Shown here in pieces: positions 36,701-49,176 of a DNA stretch of 64,000 nucleotides (position 1 is its first letter; the number at the start of each line of letters is the position of its first letter). Origin of the DNA: Amphiduros pacificus (Eukaryota > Annelida > Polychaeta > Phyllodocida > Hesionidae); contig OX439009.1 in NCBI GenBank assembly GCA_949316495.1, positions 36,901,155-36,965,154 on the forward strand, given 5' to 3'. The position numbers and the translations under genes were made by a program. Below the pieces are notes generated by a model. It saw only the letters and a program-made list of their open reading frames with translations, did no database searches and was not told the DNA's origin.

Positions 36701-39546
36701 CAGCTCTGAAGACCAAAAAATGGTAAAGTTTACCCAGGGTCTAAATGAGAACTTGATTTTTCACCATGAAAAACATACCAGTCAAATGTGTGTAAAGCAC
36801 TATCAAATTAATATGAAACTGTCAATTAAATTCTTAACCTCTTAATTGTGATGCATTGGTGGAAATATGGTGGTATAAAATCAATATCTCCCATCCAGTG
36901 ATCCCAGTGGCCAAATTGATCTGATTTTATCAGCTGGAACCATTCATATATTTTGTCATGCATAATGTACCAGGCCTTAGCATTTTGTGTATTTGACCAT
37001 GCAACAATTAATTGGGAACATATTAAATCTCACAACATTTTGTCATATATGACCTTATTGGGTCAGCTTATACATGACCAAATTGATGCTTAGCTTAAAT
37101 TGTTAATATGAATATTTAGTATTATGATGCTGCTGAACAGTTAAGAACCAAACATCCATTTTTTGACAGCAAGTTTTTAACAAAATAAATAAAAAAAAGT
37201 AACCCATGGTCATAATGTGGCAGCATTCGATTATTTCTACTCTAGACCTGAAAAAATATGGTCACACAATGACAATGGCATGCATGACCTTATTTGGTCA
37301 CATCTATTCATGACCAAACAGATGTTTGGATGGAATTGCTGACTGGTTTGGCAGCAGGTCAGCAGCAGCATTCACCTTCTTGCCTATAAAACACCACCAT
37401 CAAGTAGACGATTCTTTTGAACCAGGATCTGCTACTTCATACCAGTGCAATGCCATATCACCTTGCCTCCACGTCACAATCTGGCCTGCTTTGTTTGAAC
37501 ATCCTCATTTTCATTGTTTAATAACTGTTGATGATTCATAGTTTGCATACTGTCCAACAAAGCATCAAGACCTGGCTGAATATTTGACATAAGTCTATGA
37601 GGTCAGTTCAATATAGATATTCCCTATCTGTGACGAGATTGATTTGACCCCTTGTTCAGGTAAAGCTGGAATTGAAGCTTATAAAGTGATAATACAGTGG
37701 TGATTGATGACCACTTCTCTCTTCTGTTTGTGCATGCATCTCTGATATCCTAAAGTGTGTCCCATCTGTGATGTTTCAACAACAAATGTATAGTTTTAAC
37801 AATTGTTTACCTTTATAACTCATCTAACCAAATTTGTCTCATAATTAGCCTCTTTGACAGTATGAATAAAAATATTTTCTCGTCATGAGTGAAAAGGGCC
37901 ATGAATATGCTTCACAACAGCTGTATATGAAAAGCTAATGCCCAGGCAATGGCCATAAGTGACCTTATTTGATTTTCTTTATGCATTTTTAACAATATGT
38001 ATTTGTTGCTTATATATGACCAAACAGATGTATGGATTAACTGTTTGAATCAATAATAATGATAAAGTCATAAAACTGATGAAGTAAAATGATAACACAC
38101 CTAAGTCAATCACTGCCAATGTTAGTTGTTCAAATTTGTGGTATGTCTGATATTTAGGGGTATTTGACCATGTAAAACTCATCAATATGATCTTGGTATC
38201 GTACAGTGACCGGCAGCCAAATCTGGACACTTTCATGCTTTTCACTTAAGATTTTCATAAGATCTGTTAAAAGTGAGAACGAACATTTCACACCACAAGG
38301 AGATCATCTGCTTTGGGTGCCCGTAAAGGGATATTGAAACATGTCCACTGTTAACAGCTTTATCACAAAATTGCCATGGGTCACGCATCCAGCAAACCTG
38401 CAGTTTGTCCGAGTTTTACATTGAGTTATACAATGATGTTAGTGACGTCTCCACTTTTGGCGTCACTTGACACTTGACAGTGACACGATCATTCGTGCCA
38501 TGAAAACAAATAAACACTTTTAACGTTTTGAAAGGTAGAGGAATTACAAGATGATGTGTGAGACACAGCATTCAGCTCAATTGCAATTAGTACAGCAAGG
38601 TATGCGAGATGTTTGACTGTGTTAAAAATGTCTGAGTTTCAACTTCAGACAGTTGCCGGTGACTACATCTGATATTATCTGTAGCATCCTACACTACTTG
38701 GTTCCACTTACTGACCACTTGTAAATCAATTTTCTGAAAAGAATAGATATATGCAACAGCCCTGTGCACCCTACCATGATTTAACCTTAGACTCGGCCAT
38801 TTTGACACATAATGCAATTGCAGGTTATGATCTTGTTGTATCTTCTTTATTGTGTTCTAGTATAATGTTTTTTGATGGGGCGAAATAACAATCCTCAATC
38901 AGCCTATGTTGTTCCTTTCCCTTTTTTAAGACAGGATAATTGATAATGATATATTTATTTACATATATATAATTATAAATACCTTGTGGATGTTCCTTTC
39001 CTGACGTCACATATTTCACATTTAAAGGCTTCAGGGTTGTTTCTGTATGTACACACTGAGCAATCCCAGTAACCCTCATCCAGACTTTTCAAGGCTCGCT
39101 TTGATCTGAAAAAAATTACATTTTAGATGATATTCTGTCAAAATCTGTGTAACTGTTAAACTGAAAAGCAGAACATCAGAATTGAATGTCAACAGATTTC
39201 ACCCAAAGTTTAATACACTGAGGCGTTTTAAAAAAGAACAATGAAGATCGTCTAAGATTTGAAGATTAACAAATTTGGCACTGAACACTGTCTGGGCGTT
39301 TTTCGTTTAACATAATTCTCGACTCCGAGCAAATAATCCGGGATTTTAATCTAAATCTGACCAGTCTATGTTTCAGTTGAAACATTGTGATTCTGTGAAA
39401 CGTGTTTGAAACAGTCTGTCAACACGACAACATTGGACGCTGCAATCGCGCCTTCTGAGTACGTCCGCCACACAAAAAGTACATCATACGAAGCTTTGTC
39501 ATTTCACCGTAGAAACCACTTATGCATACCTCCGTTTGTCCTCCAT
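33507..39546 (-). CDS. RYBP: RYBP/YAF2 homologue, PRC1 subunit and YY1-binding adaptor (4 coding exons)
   Basis: Coding parts on - are 39546-39530, 39105-38983, 34704-34573 and 33771-33507. They join in phase to 178 aa; human YAF2 is 180 and RYBP 228. The start MEDKRRSKR parallels the basic N-terminus of YAF2. A RanBP2-type zinc finger spans residues 17-43 ([18 protein letters not shown], then EIC), with Cys at 21, 24, 35 and 38; in the family it binds ubiquitinated H2[18 protein letters not shown] (48-64) is a family signature. A Lys/Ser-rich linker follows. Residues 92-121 ([11 protein letters not shown], then [14 protein letters not shown]) match the beta-hairpin that binds the RING1 C-terminal domain. 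The tail is Ser/Thr-rich and acidic. A single invertebrate gene normally stands for both vertebrate paralogues, so RYBP or YAF2 are equally valid names. Confidence 0.95.
33779..33856. repeat. Short tandem repeat beside the RYBP exon 4 acceptor
   Basis: About 2.4 copies of a unit of about 34 bp, AAACAAACTAGCATTGTAC followed by A(T/C)CGTTTACAAAAA. On the gene strand it supplies part of the pyrimidine-rich tract of the exon 4 acceptor. Confidence 0.7.
34573..34704 (-). CDS. RYBP: RYBP/YAF2 exon 3
   Basis: The acceptor is GTGATTACAG and the donor CACAG|GTCAGTAG. It encodes [28 protein letters not shown] and a Lys/Ser/His-rich linker to residue 90. Phases agree with both neighbours. Confidence 0.94.
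35349..35959. mobile_element. Inverted-repeat element, MITE-like, in RYBP intron 2
   Basis: The ends are CCCCAGTCACATTTG (35349-35363) and CAAATTTGACTGGGG (35945-35959), 14 of 15 bases in inverted match and 611 bp apart. The interior holds short repeats of GATATC, TCCTACAGACATC and ATACAGATGTC but no gene. No flanking duplication could be seen, so the superfamily is open. Confidence 0.5.
36112..36212. repeat. 34-bp tandem repeat, about 3 copies
   Basis: The unit is GATTTGACTGCATAACC followed by TATCATGGTACACAAAA, with the last copy diverged. It lies within RYBP/YAF2 intron 2. Confidence 0.75.
37017..38035. repeat. Degenerate repeats with TGACCTTATTTGGTCA core
   Basis: Related pieces lie at 37050-37065 (TGACCTTATTGGGTCA), 37285-37300 (TGACCTTATTTGGTCA) and about 37965 (GTGACCTTATTTGAT). 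Each is followed 10-60 bp later by ATGACCAAA(C/T), two of the three extended to AACAGATGT. Weaker copies occur near 30.3 and 31.66 kb. This is a diverged dispersed repeat of unknown type. Confidence 0.4.
38983..39105 (-). CDS. RYBP: RYBP/YAF2 exon 2 (RanBP2-type zinc finger)
   Basis: The acceptor is TTTTTTTCAG and the donor ACAAG|GTATTT. It encodes [29 protein letters not shown] and [11 protein letters not shown]. The four zinc-binding cysteines and the conserved Trp-Asp and Asn-Asn are present. The finger is contained in this one exon, as in vertebrates. Confidence 0.96.
39530..39546 (-). CDS. RYBP: RYBP/YAF2 exon 1 (start codon and five further residues)
   Basis: ATGGAGGACAAACGGAG before the donor GTATGCAT. 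The last two bases plus the A of exon 2 give Arg6, so the protein starts MEDKRRSKR, comparable to the MGDKKSPTRPKR start of YAF2. Too short to be found by ORF search; placed by phase, donor and homology. Confidence 0.85.
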
Positions 39547-39700
39547 TTGCGCTTCTGCCCAAGAGTTATTGGGCTCAGCCCAGCGCAACTCACAAACTCT
39601 GGCAGGGAAGATGGCGGCAGTCAACTCACGTGACCGTTGGTTTGACCAATCAGAGGGCTACGCCTAGAAAAAGTATGGAAAGCCATGCGGTACAACACGA
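39547..39700 (-). promoter_or_regulatory. RYBP/YAF2 promoter / 5' UTR: YY1 motif, E-box, CCAAT
   Basis: Upstream of the start codon, in a CpG-richer patch: a perfect YY1 consensus AAGATGGCGGC (39608-39618 on +, so antisense to the gene), an E-box CACGTG (39627-39632) in the context TCACGTGACC, and a CCAAT box (39646-39650, CCAATCAGAG). No TATA box is apparent. YY1 sites near the start are typical of TATA-less housekeeping promoters. Activity is inferred. Confidence 0.6.
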
Positions 39701-39975
39701 ATTGAGAACACATTTGCATCGAAGAGAACCACTTCCAGCCTCTCTTGCACGAATGAAAGGCCACTCACGGCACGTGTTCTTTCTTATCTGTGCATGTTCC
39801 TTTGCACGTACAAGATGCCGACGCGTACGCAAAATCATTTAATACTGAAAAATGAAAAATAACCAAGTTGTACAAATTGAAGAGAAAAGCCCATTTGTTA
39901 CCTGAAAATAGAAGCGACATTCAGTTAACAATTATTAGGAAATAGTCTTGGCACGATTAGCAGTGGTGAATCCGG

Positions 39976-40179
39976 ATGTGTGTGAACTTTGTTACTTATT
40001 CACTGTTCACAGTTCATTATTCAAATTTGTTTCTAAATTTATTGTACACTATGTCAACATGTCAGATTTCAAATATTATGTCCCAAATATCACCGTGCTG
40101 GATTTTGTGCCAAATTATGTGAAAGGAAATTATAATAATTATAAAAACGAAAAATAGTATTTAAACATGGGGGAAAAAA
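39976..40179 (+). repeat. Left terminal inverted repeat of the foldback element
   Basis: 204 bp, base for base the reverse complement of 49177-49380 as far as reading by eye shows. It starts ATGTGTGTGAAC and ends ACATGGGGGAAAAAA just before the first satellite unit. A short open frame in it is not a gene. Confidence 0.92.
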
Positions 40180-43100
40180 CAAGTGCAGGTCAATTCAAAG
40201 GTCACCAAATTTTGCATACGGGTTAAGAGGGGTCCCATGATGTTATTTATGAAGCGATTCCCAGGCGCATTTAACGGTAGCAAGATGGCGCCACTCAAAA
40301 CTTTTAGTTTTTTAAAATTTAAATGAAATAAATCTTATTATTCCAAGTAAAAAATGACTGGCGCAGGTCAATTCAAAGGTCACCAAATTTTGTATGTGGG
40401 TTAAGGGGGGACCCTTGATGTTATTTATGAAGCAATTTCCTGGCGCATTTAACGGTGGCAAGATGGCGCCACTCAAAACTTTTAGTATTTTAAGATTTAA
40501 ATAAAATAAATCCTATTTTTCCAACTAAAAAATGACTGGCGCAGGTCAATTCAAAGGTCACCAAATTTTGCATACGGGTTAAGGGGGGTCCCATGATGTT
40601 ATTTATGAAGCGATTCCCCGGCGCATTTAACGGTAGCAAGATGGCGCCACTCAAAACTTTTAGTTTTTTAAAATTTAAATGAAATAAATCTTATTATTCC
40701 AAGTAAAAAATGACTGGCGCAGGTCAATTCAAAGGTCACCAAATTTTGTATGTGGGTTAAGGGGGGACCCTTGATGTTATTTATGAAGCAATTTCCCGGC
40801 GCATTTAACGGTGGCAAGATGGCGCCACTCAAAACTTTTAGTATTTTAAGATTTAAATAAAATAAATCCTATTTTTCCAACTAAAAAATGACTGGCGCAG
40901 GTCAATTCAAAGGTCACCAAATTTTGCATGCGGGTTAAGGGGGGTCCCATGATGTAATTTATGAAGTGATTCCCCGGCGCATTTAACGATGGCTAGATGG
41001 CTCTACTCAAAACTTTTAGTATTTTAAGATTTAAATAAAATAAATCCTATTTTCCAAGTAAAAAATGACTGGCGCAGGTTAATTCAAAGGTCACAAAATT
41101 TTGTATGTGGGTTAAGGGGGGTCCCATGATGTTATTTATGAAGTGATTCCCCGGCGCATTTAACGGTGGCTAGATGGCGCCACTAAAAACTTTTAGTATT
41201 TTAAGATTTAAATAAAATATATCCTATTTCTCCAAGTAAAAAATGACTGGCGCAGGTCAATTCAAAGGTCACCAAATTTTGCATGCAGGTTTAGGAGGGT
41301 CCCATGATGTTATTTATGAAGCGATTCCCCGGCGCATTTAACGGTAGCAAGATGGCGCCACTCAAAACTTTCAGTTTTTTAAAATTTAAATGAAATAAAT
41401 CTTATTATTCCAAGTTAAAAATGACTGGCGCAGGTCAATTCAAATGTCATCAAATTTTGCATACAGGTTAAGGGGGGTCCCATGATGTAAGTAATGAAGC
41501 GATTCCCCGGCGCATTTAACGATGGCTAGATGACGCCACTCAAAACTTTAGTATTTTAAGACTTAAATAAAATAAATCTTATTATTCCAAGTCAAAAATA
41601 ACTGGCGCAGGTCAATTCAAAGGTCACCAAATTTTGCATACGGGTTAAGAGGGGTCTCATGATGTTATTTATGAAGCGATTCCCCGGCGCATTTAACGAT
41701 GGCTAGATGGCGCCACTCAAAACTTTTAGTTTTTTAAAATTTAAATAAAATACATCTTATTATTCAAAGTAAAAAATGACTGGCGCAGGTCAATTCAAAG
41801 GTCACCAAATTTTGTATGCGGGTTAAGTGGGGTCCCATGATGTTATTTATGAAGCAATTCCCCGGCGCATTTAACGGTAGCAAGATGGCGCCACTCAAAA
41901 CTTTTAGTATTTTTAGATGTCTATAAAATAAATCCTATTATTCCAAGTCAAAAATGACTGGCGCAGGTCAATTCAAAGGTCACCAAATTTTGTATGCGGG
42001 TTAAGGGGGTTCCCATGATGTAGTTTATGAAGCGATTCCACCGGCACATTTAACGGTAGCAAGATGGCGCCACTCAAAACTTTTAGTTTTTTAAAATTTA
42101 AATGAAATAAATCCTATTATTCCAAGTCAAAAATAACTGGCGCAGGTCAATTCAAAGGTCACCAAATTTTGCATGCGGGTTAAGGGGATTCCCATGATGT
42201 TGTTTTTGAAGCGATTCCCCGGCGCATTTAACGGTAGCAAGATGGCGCCACTCAAAACTTTTAGTTTTTAAAATTTAAACGAAATAAATCTTATTATTCC
42301 AAGTAAAAAATGACTGGCGCAGGTCAATTCAAATGTCACCAAATTTTGCATACGGGTTAAGGGGGGTCCCATAATGTAATTTATGAAGCGATTTCCCGGT
42401 GCATTTAACGATGGCTAGATGGCGCCACTCAAAACTTTTAGTTTTTAAAATTTAAATAAAATAAATCCTATTATTCCAAGTCAAAAATAACTGGCGCAGG
42501 TCAATTCAAAGGTCACCAAATTTTGTATGCGGGTTAAGGGGGTTCCCATGATGTTGTTTAAGAAGCGATTCCCCAGCGCATTTAACGGTAGCAAGATGGC
42601 GCCACTCAAAACTTTTAGTTTTTAAAATTTAAACGAAATAAATCTTATTATTCCAAGTAAAAAATGACTAGCGCAGGTCAATTCAAATGTCACCAAATTT
42701 TGCATACGGGTTAAGGGGGATCACATAATGTAATTTCTGAAGCGATTCCCCGGCGCATTTAACGATGGCTAGATGACGGCACTCAAAACTTTAGTATTTT
42801 AAGACTTAAATAAAATAAATCCTATTATTCCAAGTCAAAAATAACTGGCGCAGGTCAATTCAAAGGTCACCAAATTTTGCATACGGGTTAAGAGGGGTCT
42901 CATGATGTTATTTATGAAGCGATTCCCCGGCGCATTTGACGGTAGCAAGATGGTGCCAACCAAAACTTTTAGTTTTTAAAAATTTAAATGAAATAAATCC
43001 TATTATTCCAAGTCAAAAATAACTGGCGCAGGTCAATTCAAAGTTCACCAAATTTTGCATACGGGTTAAGGGGGGTCCCATGATGTGATTTATGAAGCGA

Positions 43101-45892
43101 TTCCCCGGCGCATTTAACAATGGCTAGATGGCGCCACTCAAAACTTTAGTATTTTAAGACTTAAATAAAATAAATCCTATTATTCCAAGTCAAAAATAAC
43201 TGGCGCAGGTCAATTCAAAGATCACCAAATTTTGTATGCGGGTTAAGGGGGGTCCCATGATGTTATTTATGAAGCGATTCTTTGGCGCATTTAACGGTAG
43301 AAAGATGGCGCCACTCAAAACTTTGAGTATTTTTAGATGTCTATAAAATAAATCCTATTTTTCCAAGTAAAAAATAACTGGCGCAGGTCAATTCAAATGT
43401 CACCAAATTTTTGCATACGGGTTAAGGGGGGTCCCATGATGTAATTTATGAAGCAATTCCCCGGCGCATTTAACGATGGCTAGATGACGCCACTCAAAAC
43501 TTTAGTATTTTAAGACTTAAATAAAATAAATCTTATCATTCCAAGTCAAAAATAACTGGCGCAGGTCAATTCAAAGGTCACCAATTTTGCATACGGGTTA
43601 AGAGGGGTCTCATGATGTTATTTATGAAGCGATTCCCCGGCGCATTTAACGATGGCTAGATGGCGCCACTCAAAACTTTTAGTTTTTTAAAATTTAAATA
43701 AAATAAATCTTATTATTCAAAGTAAAAAATGACTGGCGCAGGTCAATTCAAAGGTCACCAAATTTTGTATGCGGGTTAAGGGGGTTCCCATGATGTTGTT
43801 TAAGAAGCGATTCCCCAGCGCATTTAACGGTAGCAAGATGGCGCCACTCAAAACTTTTAGTTTTTAAAATTTAAACGAAATAAATCTTATTATTCCAAGT
43901 AAAAAATGACTAGCGCAGGTCAATTCAAATGTCACCAAATTTTGCATACGGGTTAAGGGGGATCACATAATGTAATTTCTGAAGCGATTCCCCGGCGCAT
44001 TTAACGATGGCTAGATGACGGCACTCAAAACTTTAGTATTTTAAGACTTAAATAAAATAAATCCTATTATTCCAAGTCAAAAATAACTGGCGCAGGTCAA
44101 TTCAAAGGTCACCAAATTTTGCATACGGGTTAAGAGGGGTCTCATGATGTTATTTATGAAGCGATTCCCCGGCGCATTTGACGGTAGCAAGATGGTGCCA
44201 ACCAAAACTTTTAGTTTTTAAAAATTTAAATGAAATAAATCCTATTATTCCAAGTCAAAAATAACTGGCGCAGGTCAATTCAAAGTTCACCAAATTTTGC
44301 ATACGGGTTAAGGGGGGTCCCATGATGTGATTTATGAAGCGATTCCCCGGCGCATTTAACAATGGCTAGATGGCGCCACTCAAAACTTTAGTATTTTAAG
44401 ACTTAAATAAAATAAATCCTATTATTCCAAGTCAAAAATAACTGGCGCAGGTCAATTCAAAGATCACCAAATTTTGTATGCGGGTTAAGGGGGGTCCCAT
44501 GATGTTATTTATGAAGCGATTCTTTGGCGCATTTAACGGTAGAAAGATGGCGCCACTCAAAACTTTGAGTATTTTTAGATGTCTATAAAATAAATCCTAT
44601 TTTTCCAAGTAAAAAATAACTGGCGCAGGTCAATTCAAATGTCACCAAATTTTTGCATACGGGTTAAGGGGGGTCCCATGATGTAATTTATGAAGCAATT
44701 CCCCGGCGCATTTAACGATGGCTAGATGACGCCACTCAAAACTTTAGTATTTTAAGACTTAAATAAAATAAATCTTATCATTCCAAGTCAAAAATAACTG
44801 GCGCAGGTCAATTCAAAGGTCACCAATTTTGCATACGGGTTAAGAGGGGTCTCATGATGTTATTTATGAAGCGATTCCCCGGCGCATTTAACGATGGCTA
44901 GATGGCGCCACTCAAAACTTTTAGTTTTTTAAAATTTAAATAAAATAAATCTTATTATTCAAAGTAAAAAATGACTGGCGCAGGTCAATTCAAAGGTCAC
45001 CAAATTTTGTATGCAGGTTAAGGGGGGTCCCATGATGTTATTTATGAAGCGATTCCCCGGCGCATTTAACGGTAGCAAGATGGCGCCACTCAAAACTATT
45101 AGTTTTTAAAATTTAAAGGAAATAAATCTTATTATTCCAAGTAAAAAATGACTAGCGCAGATCAATTCAAATGTCACCAAATTTTGCATACGGGTTAAGG
45201 GGGGTCCTATGATGTAATTTATGAAGCGATTCCCCGGCGCATTTAACAATGGCTAGATGGCGCCACTCAAAACTTTAGTTTTTAAAATTTAAACGAAATA
45301 AATCTTATTATTCCAAGTAAAAAATGACTGGCGCAGGTCAATTCAAAGGTCACCAAATTTTGCATACGGGTTAAGAGGGGTCCCATGATGTTCTTTATGA
45401 AGCGATTCCCCGGCGCATTTAACGGTAGCAAGATGGTGCCACTCAAAACTTTTAGTTTTTTAAAATTTAAATAAAATAAATCTTATTATTCCAAGCAAAA
45501 AATGACTGGCGCAGGTCAATTCAAAGTTCACCAAATTTTGTATGCGGGTTAAGGGGGGTCCCATGATGTTATTTATGAAGCGATTCCGGGCCGCATTTAA
45601 CGGTAGCAAGATGGCGCCACTCAAAACTTTTAGTTTTTAAAATTTAAATGATGTAATTTATGAAGCGATTCCCCGGCGCATTTAACAATGGCTAGATGGC
45701 GCCACTCAAAACTTTAGTATTATAAGACTTAAATAAAATAAATCCTATTATTCCAAGTCAAAAATAACTGGCGCAGGTCAATTCAAAGATCACCAAATTT
45801 TGTATGCGGGTTAAGGGGGGTCCCATGATGTAATTTATGAAGCGATTCCCCGGCGCATTTAACGGTAGCAAAATGGCGCACTCAAAACTTTT
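40180..45892 (+). repeat. 178-bp satellite array, forward arm (about 32 units)
   Basis: Each unit holds, in order: TGACTGGCGCAGGTCAATTC, AAAGGTCACCAAATTTTG, a GGGTTAAGGGGGGTCCCATG block, GAAGCGATTCCCCGGCGC, ATTTAACGGTAGC (or GATGGCT), AAGATGGCGCCACTC and an AT-rich AAATAAATCTTATTATTCC part. A 1242-bp, seven-unit block starting near 42.5 kb is repeated next door, apparently unchanged. One unit near 45.65 kb is truncated. Confidence 0.95.
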
Positions 45893-48800
45893 AGTTAAAT
45901 GCGCCGGGGAATCGCTTCATAAATAACATCATGAGACCCCTCTTAACCCGTATGCAAAATTTGGTGACCTTTGAATTGACCTGCGCCAGTTATTTTTGAC
46001 TTGGAATAATAGGATTTATTTTATTTAAGTCTTAAAATACTAAAGTTTTGAGTGGCGTCATCTAGCCATCTTTAAATGCGCCGGGGAATCGCTTATTAAA
46101 TTACATCCTGGGACCCCCTTAACCCGTATCCAAATTTGGTGACCTTTGAATTGACTTGCGCCAGTCATTTTTAACTTAATAAGATTTATTTCATTTAAAT
46201 TTTAAAAAACTAAAAGTTTTAAGTGGCTCCATCTTGCTACCGTTAAATGCGCCGGGGAATCGCTTCATAAATAATATCATGGGACCCCCCTTAACCCGCA
46301 TACAAAATTTGGTGATCTTTGAATTGACCTGCGCCAGTTATTTTTGACTTGGAATAATAGGATTTATTTTATTTAAATTTTAAAAAACTAAAAGTTTTGA
46401 GTGGCACCATCTTGCTACCGTTAAATGCGCCGGGGAATCGCTTCATAAATAACATCATGAGACCCCTCTTAACCTGTATGCAAAATTTGGTGACCTTTGA
46501 ATTGACCTGCGCCAGTTATTTTTGACTTGGAATAATAGGATTTATTTAATTTAAGTCTTAAAATATTAAAGTTTTAAGTAGCGTCATCTAGCCATCGTTA
46601 AATGCGCCGGGGAATCGCTTCATAAATAACATCATGGGACCCCCCTTAACCCACATACAAAATTTTGTGACCTTTGAATTGACCTGCGCCAGTCATTTTT
46701 TATTTGGAAAAATAGGATTTATTTTATTTAAATCTTAAAATACTAAAGTTTTGAGTGGCGTCATCTAGCCATTGTTAAATGCGCCGGGGAATTGCTTCAT
46801 TACTTACATCATGGGACCCCCCTTAACCCGCATACAAAATTTGGTGATCTTTGAATTGACCTGCGCCAGTTATTTTTGACTTGGAATAATAGGATTTATT
46901 TCATTTAAATTTTAAAAAACTAAAAGTTTTGAGTGGCACCATCTCGCTACCGTTAAATGCGCCGGGGAATCGCTTCATAAATAACATCATGGGACCCCCC
47001 TTAACCCACATACAAAATTTGGTGACCTTTGAATTGACCTGCGCCAGTCATTTTTTACTTGGAAAAATAGGATTTATTTTATTTAAATCTTAAAATACTA
47101 AAGTTTTGAGTGGCGTCATCTAGCCATTGTTAAATGCGCCAGGGAATTGCTACATTAATTACATCATGGGACCCCCCTTAACCCGCATACAAAATTTGGT
47201 GATCTTTGAATTGACCTGCGCCAGTTATTTTTGACTTGGAATAATAGGATTTATTTTATTTAAATTTTAAAAAACTAAAAGTTTTGAGTGGCACCATCTT
47301 GCTACCGTTAAATGCGCCGGGGAATCGCTTCATAAATAACATCATGAGACCCCTCTTAACCTGTATGCAAAATTTGGTGACCTTTGAATTGACCTGCGCC
47401 AGTTATTTTTGACTTGGAATAATAGGATTTATTTAATTTAAGTCTTAAAATATTAAAGTTTTGAGTGGCGTCATCTAGCCATCGTTAAATGCGCCGGGGA
47501 ATCGCTTCATAAATTACATCATGGGACCCCCCTTAACCCGTATGCAAAATTTGGTGACATTTGAATTGACCTGCGCTAGTCATTTTTTACTTGGAATAAT
47601 AAGATTTATTTCGTTTAAATTTTAAAAACTAAAAGTTTTGAGTGGCACCATCTTGCTACCGTTAAATGCGCCAGGGAATCGCTTCATAAATAACATCATG
47701 GGACCTCTCTTAACCGGTATGCAAAATTTGGTGACCTTTGAATTGACCTGCGCCAGTCATTTTTAACTTGGAATAATAAGATTTATTTCATTTAAATTTT
47801 AAAAAACTAAAAGTTTTGAGTGGCGCCATCTAGCTACCGTTAAATGCGCCGGGGAATCGCTTCATAAATACCATCATGGGACCCCCCTTAACCCGCATGC
47901 AAAATTTGGTGACCTTTGAATTGACCTGCGCCAGTTATTTTTTACTTGGAAAAATAGGATTTATTTCATAGACATCTAAAAAAACTAAAAGTTTTGAGTG
48001 GCGCCATCTTTCTACCGTTAAATGCGCCAAGGAATCGCTTCATAAATAACATTATGGGACCCCCCTTAACCCGCATACAAAATTTGGTGATCTTTGAATT
48101 GACCTGCGCCAGTTATTTTTGACTTGGAATAATAGGATTTATTTTATTTAAGTCTTAAAATACTAAAGTTTTGAGTGGCGCCATCTAGCCATCGTTAAAT
48201 GCGCCGGGGAATCGCTTCAAAAATAACATCATGGGACCCCCCTTAACCCGTACGCAAAATTTGGTGACCTTTGAATTGACCTGCGCCAGTTATTTTTGAC
48301 TTGGAATAATAGGATTTATTTCATTTAAATTTTAAAAAACTAAAAGTTTTGAGTGCCACCATCTCGCTACCATTAAATGCGCCGGGGAATCGCTTCATAA
48401 ATAACATCATGAGACCCCTCTTAACCCGTATGCAAAATTTGGCGATCTTTGAATTGACCTGCGCCAGTTATTTTTGACTTGGAATAATAGGATTTATTTT
48501 ATTTAAGTCTTAAAATACTAAAGTTTTGAGTGGCATCATCGAGCCATCCTTAAATGTGCCGGGGAATCGCTTCATAAATTACATCATTGGACCCCCCTTA
48601 ACCCGTATGCAAAATTTGGTGACATTTGAATTGACCTGCGCTAGTCATTTTTTACTTGGAATAATAAGATTTATTTCGTTTAAATTTTAAAAACTAAAAG
48701 TTTTGAGTGGCGCCATCTTGTTACCGTTGAATGCGCCGGGGAATCGCTTCATAAATAACATCATGGGACCCCCCTTAACCCGCATACAAAATTTGGTGAC

Positions 48801-49176
48801 CTTTGAATTGACCTGCGCCAGTCATTTTTTACTTGGAATAATAGGATTTATTTCATTTAAATTTTAAAAAACTAAAAGTTTTGAGTGGCGCCATCTAACC
48901 ATCGTTAAATGCGCCGGGGAATCGCTTCATAAATAACATCATGGGACCCCCCTTAACCCGCATGCAAAATTTGGTGACCTTTGAATTGACCTGCGCCAGT
49001 TATTTTTTACTTGGAAAAATAGGATTTATTTTATTTAAGTCTTAAAATACTAAAGTTTTGAGTGGCGTCATCTAGCCATCGTTAAATGCGCCGGGGAATC
49101 GCTTCATAAATACCATCATGGGATCCCCCTTAACCCGTATGCAAAATTTGGTGACCTTTGAATTGACCTGCACTTG
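45893..49176 (-). repeat. 178-bp satellite array, reverse arm (about 18 units)
   Basis: The same satellite in opposite orientation, starting abruptly with TTAAATGCGCCGGGGAATCG. The junction leaves a spacer of roughly 40 bp between the two nearest matching segments, so the whole element could fold into a multi-kilobase hairpin. The arms are unequal in length (5.7 against 3.3 kb). Confidence 0.95.

Noticed and set aside
39948-40157. Small open frames in both terminal inverted repeats of the foldback element (also 49234-49422 on -)
   Set aside because: They read the same 204-bp TIR from both ends, show no recognisable protein and depend on repeat sequence only.
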